Origin: Hydrogenophaga intermedia
GTDB taxonomy: Bacteria > Pseudomonadota > Gammaproteobacteria > Burkholderiales > Burkholderiaceae_C
Direction: 5' to 3'
NCBI RefSeq assembly: GCF_023715105.1
Contig: NZ_JAMBNO010000020.1
Location: 1-64,000, forward strand
Length of the DNA: 64,000 nucleotides
Positions 1-7,510 of this stretch are shown in pieces (the stretch's first letter is position 1; every line of letters begins with the position of its first letter). The notes under the pieces were generated by a model. That model was not told the origin of the DNA, ran no database searches, and saw only the letters and a program-made list of their open reading frames with translations. A program made the position numbers and the translations under genes.

Positions 1-133
1 CCACGCCGGCGGCGCGGGCATAGCTGCCAATGTCGCCGACGGTGGATTTGGAGATGCCGAGGGCGGCAGCGATTTGGCGGGTGCTCAAGGCCCCACCGTT
101 CAGCAGTTGCAGTGTGTGTCGTAGTTTGCTCAT
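1..133 (-). CDS. istA: IS21-family transposase IstA, N-terminal part (cut by window edge)
   Basis: The first 44 codons read as a helix-turn-helix transposase start, with the segment STRQIAAALGISKSTVGD. IstA proteins of the IS21 family open with such a DNA-binding domain, before an integrase core that would lie outside the window. The ATG is at 131-133 on the minus strand. The regularly spaced repeats behind it (223-335) are typical of IS21-family ends and support the call. Family is inferred from the N-terminus only. Confidence 0.7.
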   Translation of the reverse strand, partial: MSKLRHTLQLLNGGALSTRQIAAALGISKSTVGDIGSYARAAGV

Positions 134-222
134 GGTGACCCTGGGTGTGGGCATCGCTGGTTCCGGTCAAAAAAAACCGGGCAGCGTATGCCGCGTTCGG
201 GTCACTCGGAACACCCCGCAGG

Positions 223-335
223 TGTCCGACATCAGTTTGGAATGATGTCCGACTTCAGCGTGGAACAGCGTCCGCCATCACGCTGGAACACTGTCCGCCA
301 TCAGCATGGAGTCGTGTCCGCCATCGCGTGGAATA
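223..335. repeat. Five 23-bp-periodic repeats in the IS21 end
   Basis: Near-identical 20-mers of the form TGTCCGCCATCAGCATGGAA begin at 223, 246, 269, 292 and 315, exactly 23 bases apart. Units 1 and 2 have GAC in place of GCC, and unit 3 starts with C. IS21-family ends carry multiple repeats that the transposase binds, and this is the likely role. The 3-base spacers and divergent units make a CRISPR array untenable. Confidence 0.75.
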
Positions 336-398
336 CGCAACTGATGGCAACGGATACCAGCCGGCGGCTTCAGATTTGAAAGGCATGAGAATCTCCTC

Positions 399-419
399 TG
401 AGTCCTATAAAAGGACTCA
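399..419. other. Small perfect hairpin in the spacer
   Basis: TGAGTCCT (399-406) and AGGACTCA (412-419) form an 8-bp stem around the loop ATAAA. There is no T-run after it, so it is not a convincing terminator. No gene is seen between the IS end and 572. Confidence 0.4.
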
Positions 420-532
420 ATTGCGTCAATGAGGGCGAGCAGACCCAGCCGCTGGCGAAAGGCGGCCTTGACACAGGAGATCCAGGGTTAGATACTTACA
501 ACACAACCTCTAGGAATATTTCCTGGACTCTC

Positions 533-572
533 CGGCGAGCTGCTCAGTGATGGGCTCTCGCCGTTTTTCTTT
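533..572 (+). terminator. Rho-independent terminator candidate, + strand
   Basis: CGGCGAG (533-539) pairs with CTCGCCG (557-563), and the right arm is followed directly by TTTTTCTTT. It would stop transcription running rightward toward the 3' end of the minus-strand gene at 572. No plus-strand gene is seen just upstream, so it may end IS-derived or small-RNA transcription. Confidence 0.5.
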
Positions 573-841
573 CAGGCCATAGGCACCTCCTTCTCACGAG
601 GGCCCTGAGAGTTCGCCTTCCAGCCCACCAAAAGGCGCGCCACGTCCTCTGTGGCGTACATGAACTGTTTCCGACCAGGGACCTTGATCGGTTCAAGCTG
701 CAGGTGGCCTCTTCTGCGCGCTGTCCAAAACGCGCTGGCGCTCTTGAACTTCAGCAGTGCGCGCGCCTCCTCCGCCGACAGAACCTTGCCGTATTGCCGT
801 GTCATGGCTGCAACAGTCTCAACTTCTTCTTTCATCATCAC
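572..841 (-). CDS. Small helix-turn-helix / excisionase-like protein
   Basis: An 89-residue protein. Residues 20-70 (LSAEEARALLKFKS, then a basic RRRGHLQLEPIKVPGRKQF stretch, then a helix with ATEDVARLLVGW) resemble the AlpA/excisionase type of winged helix-turn-helix, in which a basic turn is followed by a capping helix. Such proteins regulate or assist excision of mobile elements, which fits the IS-rich surroundings. Neither ATG (841 or 805) has a clear ribosome binding site, so the start is uncertain. The assignment rests on fold-like pattern only. Confidence 0.5.
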   Translation of the reverse strand: MMMKEEVETVAAMTRQYGKVLSAEEARALLKFKSASAFWTARRRGHLQLEPIKVPGRKQFMYATEDVARLLVGWKANSQGPREKEVPMA

Positions 842-918
842 ACGTAGTCAGAATCAAGCAGTCGATTGCTATCGCAGATGATTTTGAGTGGCTCCGACTT
901 GTGCGGAAAGCAGGGTAA

Positions 919-954
919 GGTGAACAATTTCACCAGCAACCCCGCTTGCTGGTG
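919..954. promoter_or_regulatory. Overlapping inverted repeats ahead of the 971 gene
   Basis: GGTGA (919-923) pairs with TCACC (930-934), while CACCAGCAA (931-939) pairs perfectly with TTGCTGGTG (946-954). The two stems share 931-934, so they exclude each other. They end three bases before the GAGGAG ribosome binding site (957-962). This could be an operator or a leader that controls access to the ribosome binding site. Confidence 0.45.
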
Positions 955-970
955 AAGAGGAGTGCCTGAG

Positions 971-1849
971 ATGCGCAACGATGAGTACGGATTCCTGGAT
1001 CGGCTTCGAGTAACCGCTTGGGCAGTGGCGGTGCTTACGCAGATCGGAGGGGTGAGCGCAAAGGCCTCAAGATTCTTCGATCTGTCTCGAACGGGTCGCG
1101 CCTCAACCGTGTTCTACAAATGCTTGGCTGCTGGGCGCCCATGGCCAGACATTGGGGGCAGCCCAGACCGTCCAGGACCCGCTGTTCGAATTGAGAGGGA
1201 GTACCCAGGAACCCTCATCTGGTTGATTCACCCAATCTGGCGGGCATTAGATGGTTTCCCTGGCTACATGTCAGAGCAGGTAATGCTCCACGTGCTTGCG
1301 ATGCGCCCCTCGGTGCAGCAGATTGTTCTTCCGGAGCACACAGCGACCTCTGATGAGGGTCAGTTCTGTTTCGTGGGAACGATTCGAGCGCTGCATCAAG
1401 AGGGGAGTCTAGACGCGCTCTTGGCAATGATCTTGGTTTCACGACAGGCCTACTGTCTATGCGACGCGATAGTCCATCGAGAGACCGTCAAGACCATCTA
1501 CCAGTTGGCAGGAACCATAGCCTGTGTTCAATGGATGCCGCCAGACCTGCACCGGCGTTTCATTGGAGAAATTCTTCAAACTGTCAGCGCGCAGCAACCA
1601 AGGCATTTGTCTGTCGAGGCAGCCAGAGCTGACAGGATGATCAATCTAGATATTGAATCACTGGAATTTACTGGCAAGAGTATCGAATCGTGGGCGGCGG
1701 ATGTCGAAGCGGCCATAGAAGGCAGTGGTGTGATACCTAAACCTACTCACAGAGTCGACCTCCCAGAGGAGACCCGGCGTTTCCTTCGCCGATCCGACCA
1801 GGTCCGTGTCAAGCTTTGGGAGGCGGGCGAATCCACAGGCCAAACCTAA
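971..1849 (+). CDS. Unrecognised protein, 292 residues
   Basis: I do not recognise the family. The start chosen is ATG 971 because GAGGAG at 957-962 lies eight bases before it; a GTG at 962 overlaps that site. The protein is soluble-looking, with no signal peptide or convincing membrane segment. It has a basic N-terminal stretch (LSRTGRASTVFYKCLAAGRPWPD), a hydrophobic middle around residues 150-185, and a charged C-terminal end. It sits alone in an accessory region beside an IS end and an excisionase-like gene, so acquisition by transfer is plausible. No function is proposed. Confidence 0.6.
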   Translation: MRNDEYGFLDRLRVTAWAVAVLTQIGGVSAKASRFFDLSRTGRASTVFYKCLAAGRPWPDIGGSPDRPGPAVRIEREYPGTLIWLIHPIWRALDGFPGYMSEQVMLHVLAMRPSVQQIVLPEHTATSDEGQFCFVGTIRALHQEGSLDALLAMILVSRQAYCLCDAIVHRETVKTIYQLAGTIACVQWMPPDLHRRFIGEILQTVSAQQPRHLSVEAARADRMINLDIESLEFTGKSIESWAADVEAAIEGSGVIPKPTHRVDLPEETRRFLRRSDQVRVKLWEAGESTGQT

Positions 1850-2374
1850 TGCGGAACTGGCCTACTCTGGTTTTCTAAGGGGCTAGCGCTCATGATCACA
1901 AGAACCTGAACTGGCGGTGGTGGATTGGGCTCGTGCCTATCGCTGCGAAGGTGGCGGCAGGGCTATCCGGACCTCCTTTGTTGGCTCCCTCGTGGGGGCC
2001 CTCGCTGATCTCACCAAAGAGCACATCAGTCGTACCAGCGAGGCCATCCACAGGCAGCAGGAGGAGTGCCTCGCTGATTTCTATATTGAAATGTTGGACA
2101 CATAAGCGACGATGGACGATCGGGTCGCCAATGCCATAGTCGACGACGCTTCTCGGTGGCGAGCGCATCGAGCTCAAGGTCGCTCAGCAGACGTTGACGT
2201 TGAGGCTCCTTTTCGAACCGATGAGCAGGGCGAGGTGCCCAGAAGACAGGTCCATGGCGCTTTCCGTCTTGAGTTTCGTACTCAGGCAGGGTGCGCGCAA
2301 ATCGTGGGCGAGTCAGTATGGGCAGTTGTCCCAGATGGCTCTCTTTGATTGACCATCTCATCAGAGATAACCAT
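1850..2374. other. Spacer without a supported gene
   Basis: This 525-base gap holds only short open frames. One on the plus strand (1917-2105, GTG start, 62 residues) has protein-like composition in its second half but no ribosome binding site. Overlapping frames on the minus strand are no better. It may contain gene debris. Confidence 0.4.
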
Positions 2375-3376
2375 ATGCGAACCAGTCAGGATCACCCGCT
2401 TCGTATCGGCGAAGTCAGGCTGCCCCATGTGGCGGGGCGAATCGGGATCACCTTCTGCCCGGGGAAAAAGGGCGAGAGCTTTGCCGGCCCTGACTGGGAC
2501 AGGGACATGGGGTTGGATCTGGATCGCGTTGTACTGTGGAAAGCGACCAACGTCGTTACCCTGCTGGAGGATCACGAGTTTGCAATGCTGGGTGTCCACG
2601 ACCTTGGGCGTGAAGTTAAACAGCGAGGCATGAAGTGGCACCACCTCCCCATCGTGGATGGAAGTCCCCCGGACGCGCGTTTCAACGTTCTGTGGGCAAA
2701 GCTCAAGGCTTCGCTGGTCGAGGACATCCGAAACGGTGAGCATGTGCTCGTTCACTGTCGCGGGGGACTGGGGCGAGCCGGAACGGTCGCCACGCTCTTG
2801 CTGATCGAACTTGGAGCGAGCTGGCCTGATGCGCTGGCGATGGTGCGAGCGATCCGCCCTGGCGCCGTGGAGACGGCTGCGCAAGAGGACTTCATTGCCA
2901 GATATCAACCAGAGCGCCCAGGCGAAATCGACAGCAGACCTGTGCGCGAGAGCGGAGCAGTTGAACAGGACGGTACCGAAGTCTCCTCGTACGAGCTGCT
3001 GAGCGTGCGTGACTTTGCCAAGCAGATGAACGTGTCCATCCATACGGTCCTGGAAGAAGAGGTAGCTGGGCGAATCATGTCGGTGCTGCCGCCTACAGGC
3101 ACTGGAGCACGTTGCTTCCCGAGATTTCAGCTCAGCTCTCGATTGCGGCGGGGCCTACACCAGGAAGCAATCGCGATGTATCGCTCCCATGGGCTGGACA
3201 TGACCCTCTACTGGGACTTCCTTCGAACTCGGCAAGGGGCATTCGGAGGCGATAGCGGAATCGATTTCTTGCTCGATCTGATTGCCAACCCGTCCCTGCA
3301 TGGGGTCGGGACACAAGAAGCGGAGAGGCTCTTCTTGGAGTTGGCAGGAGAAGATCTGCACCGGGCCACTTCGTGA
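2375..3376 (+). CDS. Dual-specificity/tyrosine phosphatase with C-terminal DNA-binding-like domain
   Basis: A 333-residue protein. Residues 1-175 match the bacterial cyclin-dependent-kinase-inhibitor-3-like phosphatases: they begin with MRTSQDHPLRIGEV, carry a WxRDM/DLDLD segment, an aspartate-bearing loop (PIVDGSPPD) and the signature HCRGGLGRAGT, which is the Cys-x5-Arg phosphate loop. Residues about 205-333 are an extra domain starting LSVRDFAKQMNVSIHTV, which looks like a helix-turn-helix. It ends with a helical part reminiscent of Xre/MbcA/ParS antitoxin toxin-binding domains; that part is a weaker inference. ATG 2375 is chosen because family similarity begins there. The protein probably dephosphorylates an unknown cytoplasmic substrate. 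It stands alone. Confidence 0.75.
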   Translation: MRTSQDHPLRIGEVRLPHVAGRIGITFCPGKKGESFAGPDWDRDMGLDLDRVVLWKATNVVTLLEDHEFAMLGVHDLGREVKQRGMKWHHLPIVDGSPPDARFNVLWAKLKASLVEDIRNGEHVLVHCRGGLGRAGTVATLLLIELGASWPDALAMVRAIRPGAVETAAQEDFIARYQPERPGEIDSRPVRESGAVEQDGTEVSSYELLSVRDFAKQMNVSIHTVLEEEVAGRIMSVLPPTGTGARCFPRFQLSSRLRRGLHQEAIAMYRSHGLDMTLYWDFLRTRQGAFGGDSGIDFLLDLIANPSLHGVGTQEAERLFLELAGEDLHRATS

Positions 3377-3504
3377 GTTGGCTTTCCGCCGCGAAGAACT
3401 GGAACGGCGGACCATTGTCGGAATTCCTCATTCCTGGCCAGCTTGATGGGTGCCCTTCGACGTAGCCGACGCCGGCACACCGCGCGGCACGCTACACTTG
3501 AATG
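3377..3504. other. Short gene-free spacer
   Basis: No gene or clear promoter is seen between the phosphatase stop and the structured stretch that starts near 3505. Confidence 0.4.
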
Positions 3505-3640
3505 CGAAAGCTACCTGTAGCGAGGTGAAAAAGGTAGCGCCGCCCGCTAGTCGGGTCCCACCTGGAGTGGGAATTCGCTCCCGGAGCGATAGAGTACCCC
3601 GCATGCGGCGGCCACCTTCAGGGTGGCCGTTGTCTTTTGG
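3505..3640 (+). ncRNA. Candidate structured small RNA with terminator
   Basis: Five hairpins follow one another within about 125 bases. They are GCTAC/GTAGC (3510-3521), CCCG/CGGG (3543-3555), TCCCAC/GTGGGA (3556-3572), CGCTC/GAGCG (3576-3588) and GGCCACC/GGTGGCC (3610-3628), the last followed by a T-rich tail. GCTACC (3510-3515) can also pair with GGTAGC (3533-3538). No open frame explains this density of structure. No known RNA family is recognised and the 5' end is a guess. Confidence 0.4.
3608..3637 (+). terminator. Terminator-like hairpin closing the candidate RNA
   Basis: CGGCCACC (3609-3616) and GGTGGCCG (3622-3629) form an 8-bp GC-rich stem with the loop TTCAG, followed by TTGTCTTTT. 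It could terminate the candidate RNA or read-through from the phosphatase gene. Confidence 0.55.
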
Positions 3641-4335
3641 TTGGCCAACTTCCTCCCCGGCAGGCTCTCCTTCTTAGGCCGGGCGCGCCGCGCAAGCCAA
3701 TGGGCAGCAGTTGCCAAACATGGCGGTTCCCCACAGACGAGGCACTTTCCAAGGTGTCCTATGTGGCCCTAAACGGCATCGGCCGGAAGTAGAGCTTTTC
3801 GATACGGGATTGAGCATCGCGCGCATACCATCGCCCGCGTGCTCATGCCGTTCACCGCGAAGCCCTCGGGCTCGAGCCACCGCTAGCCGCAGAAACGGAC
3901 GGCGTCTACAAGGAGGGAGGGGCGGATGAATTACTTCTCCGACGTGTTTGGGCTGGTGACCTATCCCTCCTTCCGCCGAACCAGCCTGTTATCCAGAGCT
4001 GTCCGGTTTCCGTGGGAACGTCACATGCCTTGCGGTCGGCTCAGCCTCGGGTTGTCCGACCGACAGCTCCAGGGCGGCGAGATTGGGATTCGCAACGTCT
4101 CTCCCGGGTCGGGATCTGCAGGCCATGCGTCGAAGGCGAATGCCTCGGTCCAGTCTTGAGCCGCCACACGGAGCTAGGACTTCGGCTTTGCAGCGGTTGC
4201 TGCCGTTCGAGTTTTCAACGTGCATGCCCTTGGCGTGCCGGATTGCGATCACTCCTATTCATGCATCGTGGTAAGGCGCAGAGACAGGTTTCAGGCGCGT
4301 AGTTGACATTGCTAGAGAGTTGACAACAGCGTGCA
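3641..4335. other. Gene-free accessory DNA
   Basis: About 700 bases contain only overlapping frames on both strands with arginine/proline-rich translations and no family resemblance. One 77-codon frame at 3926-4159 has a good ribosome binding site (AAGGAGG, 3910-3916) but an implausible translation. I see nothing supportable. Confidence 0.4.
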
Positions 4336-4536
4336 GAGATCTGCAAGCTCGACGAGCAAGACTGCAGCAGCATCAAGCATGGTGCGATCAATCACCTGGG
4401 CGTGTCGCCAGCGTTGATGGCTTACCGCGAGCACAAGGCCATGCTGGGCAAGACTTAGGCCGGCGAGAAGTTCCCGGCGGTTGTGATGATGGGGGCTGGC
4501 TGGATGGTGGTCCCCGACATCAAACCAGGCAAGTGA
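4336..4536 (+). pseudogene. Decayed gene fragment with in-frame TAG
   Basis: Frame 4336-4536 translates to a protein-like sequence containing ICKLDEQDCSS, INHLGVSPALMAYREHKAML and, after an in-frame TAG at 4456-4458, FPAVVMMGAGWMVVPDIKPGK, then TGA. It has no start codon, since a stop lies at 4321-4323. The composition looks like the C-terminal end of a real protein interrupted by one nonsense codon. The family is not recognised. Confidence 0.35.
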
Positions 4537-4539
4537 TGG

Positions 4540-4572
4540 TGAGTGGCTGACCCGCCCTGGGTCAGCCACTCA
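4540..4572. terminator. Strong bidirectional hairpin, 14-bp perfect stem
   Basis: TGAGTGGCTGACCC (4540-4553) and GGGTCAGCCACTCA (4559-4572) are perfect inverted repeats with a 5-base loop. It lies between the plus-strand gene fragment and the 3' end of the minus-strand sorB gene. There is no long T-run, so termination efficiency is uncertain, but the position suits a bidirectional terminator. Confidence 0.55.
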
Positions 4573-4645
4573 GTCGGGATCGCTGTTTGCAGGTGATCCC
4601 GTCCTTTTTGTCAGTTGGCGCAGCAGCGCTGTGGCCAACCAGCCA

Positions 4646-4993
4646 TCACTTTGATCCACCCGAAGCCTTGGCCACGTAGGCCGCCAGGGCGGCAATTTGC
4701 GCATCACTGAGTTTGCCGTTGTAGGACGGCATCTGCCCAATCCCGTTGCGCAGCGCGGTGGCCACGCGCTTGGCATCGGGCTTGAGCTCGTCCAGGCTGG
4801 GGCCCACGGCGCCTTCGGCTCCCGCGTCCTTGAGCGCATGGCACAGGGCGCAGGCAGGCACCGCGCCTTGGTCGAACAACACCTTGCCTTGTTGAAGTTG
4901 CGCGGCATCGTCGGCGGCGTGCACGGGCAGCACTGTGAATGCCAACGACCACAGGGCAGCGACCAACGCGTGTTTTTGGATTGTGCGCTTCAT
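4646..4993 (-). CDS. sorB: Cytochrome c subunit of sulfite dehydrogenase
   Basis: A 115-residue exported monohaem cytochrome c. A signal peptide covers residues 1-29 (MKRTIQKHAL... ending VHAAD). The haem site is CALCH and the axial methionine lies in GIGQMPSYNGKLSD, close to the C-terminus as in class I cytochromes. It would accept electrons from SorA and pass them to the respiratory chain in the periplasm. The ATG overlaps the sorA stop codon (ATGA at 4990-4993), showing translational coupling. The neighbour decides the name; on its own it is a generic small cytochrome c. Confidence 0.82.
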   Translation of the reverse strand: MKRTIQKHALVAALWSLAFTVLPVHAADDAAQLQQGKVLFDQGAVPACALCHALKDAGAEGAVGPSLDELKPDAKRVATALRNGIGQMPSYNGKLSDAQIAALAAYVAKASGGSK

Positions 4994-6222
4994 GCCACGC
5001 TCACTTTCACGGCGTGGTCGGCCCAGCTGGTGTTGTTGTAGCCGCCCGCGTTTTCCATGCGTTGTTCGGGCTGCACGTTGCCTGCGGTGTCGGTGGCTCG
5101 GCTCGCCAGGGTGAACTGGCCCGCCGGCAGGCGTGCCGCAAAAACAAACTGCCGCCACGCAAAGCGGCCGAGGTCGGGCCCCACCATGCGCGCGAGCTGC
5201 CAGGTTTTTCCGCCGTCCAGAGAAACCTCGACCTTGGCCACCGCGTTCATGCCGCCAAACGCCACGCCATGGATCTGTGTGTCACCCGCTTTAAGCGGGG
5301 CGCCGTCCGTGCCGGGACCGTTGATCCACGACTTCACCGTCATTTCCTGCACCGATGGCTGCGACGGGTCGCCCTTCGCGCCGGGCGGTGAAATGCGGTA
5401 GCCGTGCGACATGATGCGTGCGTCGGTCTCCTGAGCGGTGAAGGCCAGGCGTTTGACGTACTTGATGTTGTTCACGCCCGTGTAACCCGGCACGATCAAG
5501 CGCAGTGGGCCGCCGTGGGCCAGCGAAATCGGCACACCGTTCATTTCCCAGGCCAGCAGGGCATCGGCGAGTGCGGCAGCAGGCACCGAGCGTTCCACGA
5601 TCACGCTCTTGGGGTCCAGTCCATCGGGGAGTTTTTCGCCGCCTGTGCCGGTGAGGTAGGCCATGCCGGCCTCCACGCCGCCCAGGGCATCCACCACCCA
5701 GCGCACCGGCACACCGCTCCACACCACACAGCCTGCTGCGCCCACTTGCCAAGGCGTTCCACTGGGCTTGTTGGGGAAGTAGCCGCGTCCGTTGCCAGAG
5801 CATTGCAACACCATCGCCGTGGTCTCGATGCCCATGCGCTTGAGGTCGCCCAGCGTGAGTTTGCGCGGGTTCTTCACCCCCTCGATGTTGATCTCCCAGG
5901 CATCGCGGTTGCCCAGGATCGAGACGTCGGGCGCGGGCAGGTTGTTGCGGATGTAGAGCTGCTCGGACGGCGTGATTACGCTGGTGCCGAACACACTGCG
6001 CTTGGTCTCAATGGTGGTGCTGCTGTGCACGATCAGGCTGGCCGGGTCCTTCCAGCCCACGTACGCTGGCAGAGGCTTGGCAGCACCGGCCACGGCGACG
6101 GGCGCGGTCTCACCAGCAGCGGCTGCGGTGCGGCCAAAGCTGGCCAGACCAACGGCAGCCAAAGCAGCGCCGCTGCCGGCCAGCAGGTGGCGCCGGGGGA
6201 GCGAGGTGGGTTGTTGGTTCAT
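4990..6222 (-). CDS. sorA: Sulfite dehydrogenase molybdenum subunit (sulfite:cytochrome c oxidoreductase)
   Basis: A 410-residue molybdopterin enzyme. The N-terminus has a twin-arginine export signal (RRHLLAGSGAAL) and cleavage is likely near residue 36. The oxidoreductase domain contains LQCSGNGRGYF, whose cysteine is the expected molybdenum ligand in the sulfite oxidase family, and GVPVRWVVDALGGV. The C-terminal dimerisation domain (about 285-400) includes the VSLDGGKTWQLAR segment of this family. It oxidises sulfite to sulfate in the periplasm and hands electrons to SorB. Some relatives act on other sulfur or Mo substrates, but pairing with a one-haem cytochrome favours SorAB. Confidence 0.85.
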   Translation of the reverse strand: MNQQPTSLPRRHLLAGSGAALAAVGLASFGRTAAAAGETAPVAVAGAAKPLPAYVGWKDPASLIVHSSTTIETKRSVFGTSVITPSEQLYIRNNLPAPDVSILGNRDAWEINIEGVKNPRKLTLGDLKRMGIETTAMVLQCSGNGRGYFPNKPSGTPWQVGAAGCVVWSGVPVRWVVDALGGVEAGMAYLTGTGGEKLPDGLDPKSVIVERSVPAAALADALLAWEMNGVPISLAHGGPLRLIVPGYTGVNNIKYVKRLAFTAQETDARIMSHGYRISPPGAKGDPSQPSVQEMTVKSWINGPGTDGAPLKAGDTQIHGVAFGGMNAVAKVEVSLDGGKTWQLARMVGPDLGRFAWRQFVFAARLPAGQFTLASRATDTAGNVQPEQRMENAGGYNNTSWADHAVKVSVA

Positions 6223-6307
6223 TTCTGGGGTCTCCGGTGGTTGGGCGTCGTGCGCCGGTTGGGGTGAAAGGGGTGAGCGGTTGATTCGTTGACAGGGACG
6301 CGGTGCC

Positions 6308-6910
6308 TCAGCCTGGCCCGGACACGGGAGGTGCCTGCAGTGCCGTCTGCGCGACCGCCAGTGCCTTCTTTTTCTGGGCCACCAGCAACAAGGGCTTGCC
6401 CTCGCGCGAGCGGATCACCTTCCAGTGCACGTTGCTCCACCAGCCGCTGGCCTCGCGCAGGTCCACAGGCTGGTCAAAGGCATACACCGTCACCATGCCG
6501 CCCTTCTCGAAGAACGTGGTGAGGTGGTAAGCGAGGTGACCTTCGATATCGCATGGCCGCATGAGTTGGGGAAACCCGGGCACCACGTTGGCGTCCCGCA
6601 TGCCCAGGTGCATGAGCAACTGGCGCTGCTCCATGAAACTGCCCCGCAAGCTGCGCTCGTGGTATTCGTGGTCGATCGCGTCGCGCACCATCGCTGGCGG
6701 TCGCACGGCTAGCACCCCGCCGCTGGTGCCACCGGCCAGCAAAAGCGCAGCCAGAAAACGCTGCAAGCCGCGTCGCGCCAGCAGCGGCTGCGGCTTTCGG
6801 TACAGGTGTGCCGGTGCGTCGCTGGCCTCGAAGGCGATCGCCAACTCGGCGCGCGCGCGCAAATCGAATTCGCTGTCGGGCAGGAAAGGCGCGTCGGTAT
6901 CGGGGCTCAT
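6308..6910 (-). CDS. Putative membrane anti-sigma factor (DUF3379-like)
   Basis: A 200-residue protein with a cytoplasmic N-terminus of about 48 residues, one transmembrane segment near residues 50-70 (LQRFLAALLLAGGTSGGVLA) and an exported C-terminal domain containing VTVYAFDQPVDLREASGW. The start codon overlaps the stop of the upstream ECF sigma gene (ATGA at 6907-6910). That genetic linkage plus the topology is the main evidence for an anti-sigma role. No zinc-binding HxxxCxxC motif is visible, unlike classical zf-HC2 anti-sigma factors. Confidence 0.68.
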   Translation of the reverse strand: MSPDTDAPFLPDSEFDLRARAELAIAFEASDAPAHLYRKPQPLLARRGLQRFLAALLLAGGTSGGVLAVRPPAMVRDAIDHEYHERSLRGSFMEQRQLLMHLGMRDANVVPGFPQLMRPCDIEGHLAYHLTTFFEKGGMVTVYAFDQPVDLREASGWWSNVHWKVIRSREGKPLLLVAQKKKALAVAQTALQAPPVSGPG

Positions 6911-7449
6911 GTCTTGGTCCTGCGAAACGGGGTAACGTTGACATCGGCCTTGGGTGTCGCAGGTACCCCCATGGCCAGCTTCAAAGCGTCGCGCGCACGG
7001 GCTAGGCGCGACAACACCGTGCCGGGCGCGATCTCCAGCGCCTCGGCCATCTGGGCGGTGGGCATGTCGTCGAAATAAAACAGCACCAGCACCTCGCGGT
7101 GGATGGGCGCCAGGCGCGCGAGCGCCTTGACGACATCGAGTTTGTCGTCCAGCCCCGCGTCGGGCGCCGCTTGCTCGGGCTGCTCTTCATCGTCCAGCGA
7201 CTGCATGCTGGGTGCGGCCTGGCGAAAGGCGGCGCGGCGCATGATCTGAAAGAGCCAAGCCCGTGCCAGCGCAGCGTCGCGCAGTTGCTCCCGGTGCTTC
7301 CAGGCGTTGGCAAAACAGTCTTGCACCACGTCTTCGGCAATGGCGCGCGAACCAGTGAGCGCCCACGCACTGCGCAGCAAAAAACGGTAGTGCTCACGCA
7401 CCCATTGGTTATAGCGGGACTCGGCAGACTGGAACAGCATGGTGATCAA
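6907..7449 (-). CDS. ECF RNA polymerase sigma factor
   Basis: A 180-residue sigma-70 family protein of the extracytoplasmic-function type. Region 2 lies at about residues 12-78 (YRFLLRSAWALTG, EDVVQDCFANAWKHR). Region 4 lies at about 108-160 (ALARLAPIHREVLVLFYFDDM, AEALEIAPGTVLSRLARARD). It has no region 3. ATG codons at 7449 and 7440 both lack a strong ribosome binding site. It is translationally coupled to the putative anti-sigma gene downstream and, being co-oriented, could drive the sorAB genes that follow. Confidence 0.88.
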   Translation of the reverse strand: MITMLFQSAESRYNQWVREHYRFLLRSAWALTGSRAIAEDVVQDCFANAWKHREQLRDAALARAWLFQIMRRAAFRQAAPSMQSLDDEEQPEQAAPDAGLDDKLDVVKALARLAPIHREVLVLFYFDDMPTAQMAEALEIAPGTVLSRLARARDALKLAMGVPATPKADVNVTPFRRTKT

Positions 7450-7510
7450 GAGCGCTGCGTGGCTTGGTTCATTCCGTGGCGCTCATCGGTACTTTCCCTA
7501 GGGCTGTCGA

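Larger units (their letters stand above)
1..340 (-). mobile_element. End of an IS21-family insertion sequence
   Basis: This segment contains the istA start and about 200 bases of non-coding DNA with five tandem near-copies of a 20-mer. The element continues leftward out of the window. The outer boundary is not certain: the last recognisable repeat unit ends near 334, and I cannot see a target duplication because the other end is missing. Confidence 0.6.

Noticed and set aside
223-335. CRISPR array
   Set aside because: The repeats are 20-mers with 3-base gaps and varied sequence, with no spacers; they belong to an IS21 end.
3926-4159. Small protein with a strong ribosome binding site
   Set aside because: The site is good, but the translation is not protein-like, has no family resemblance and overlaps frames of equal quality on the other strand.
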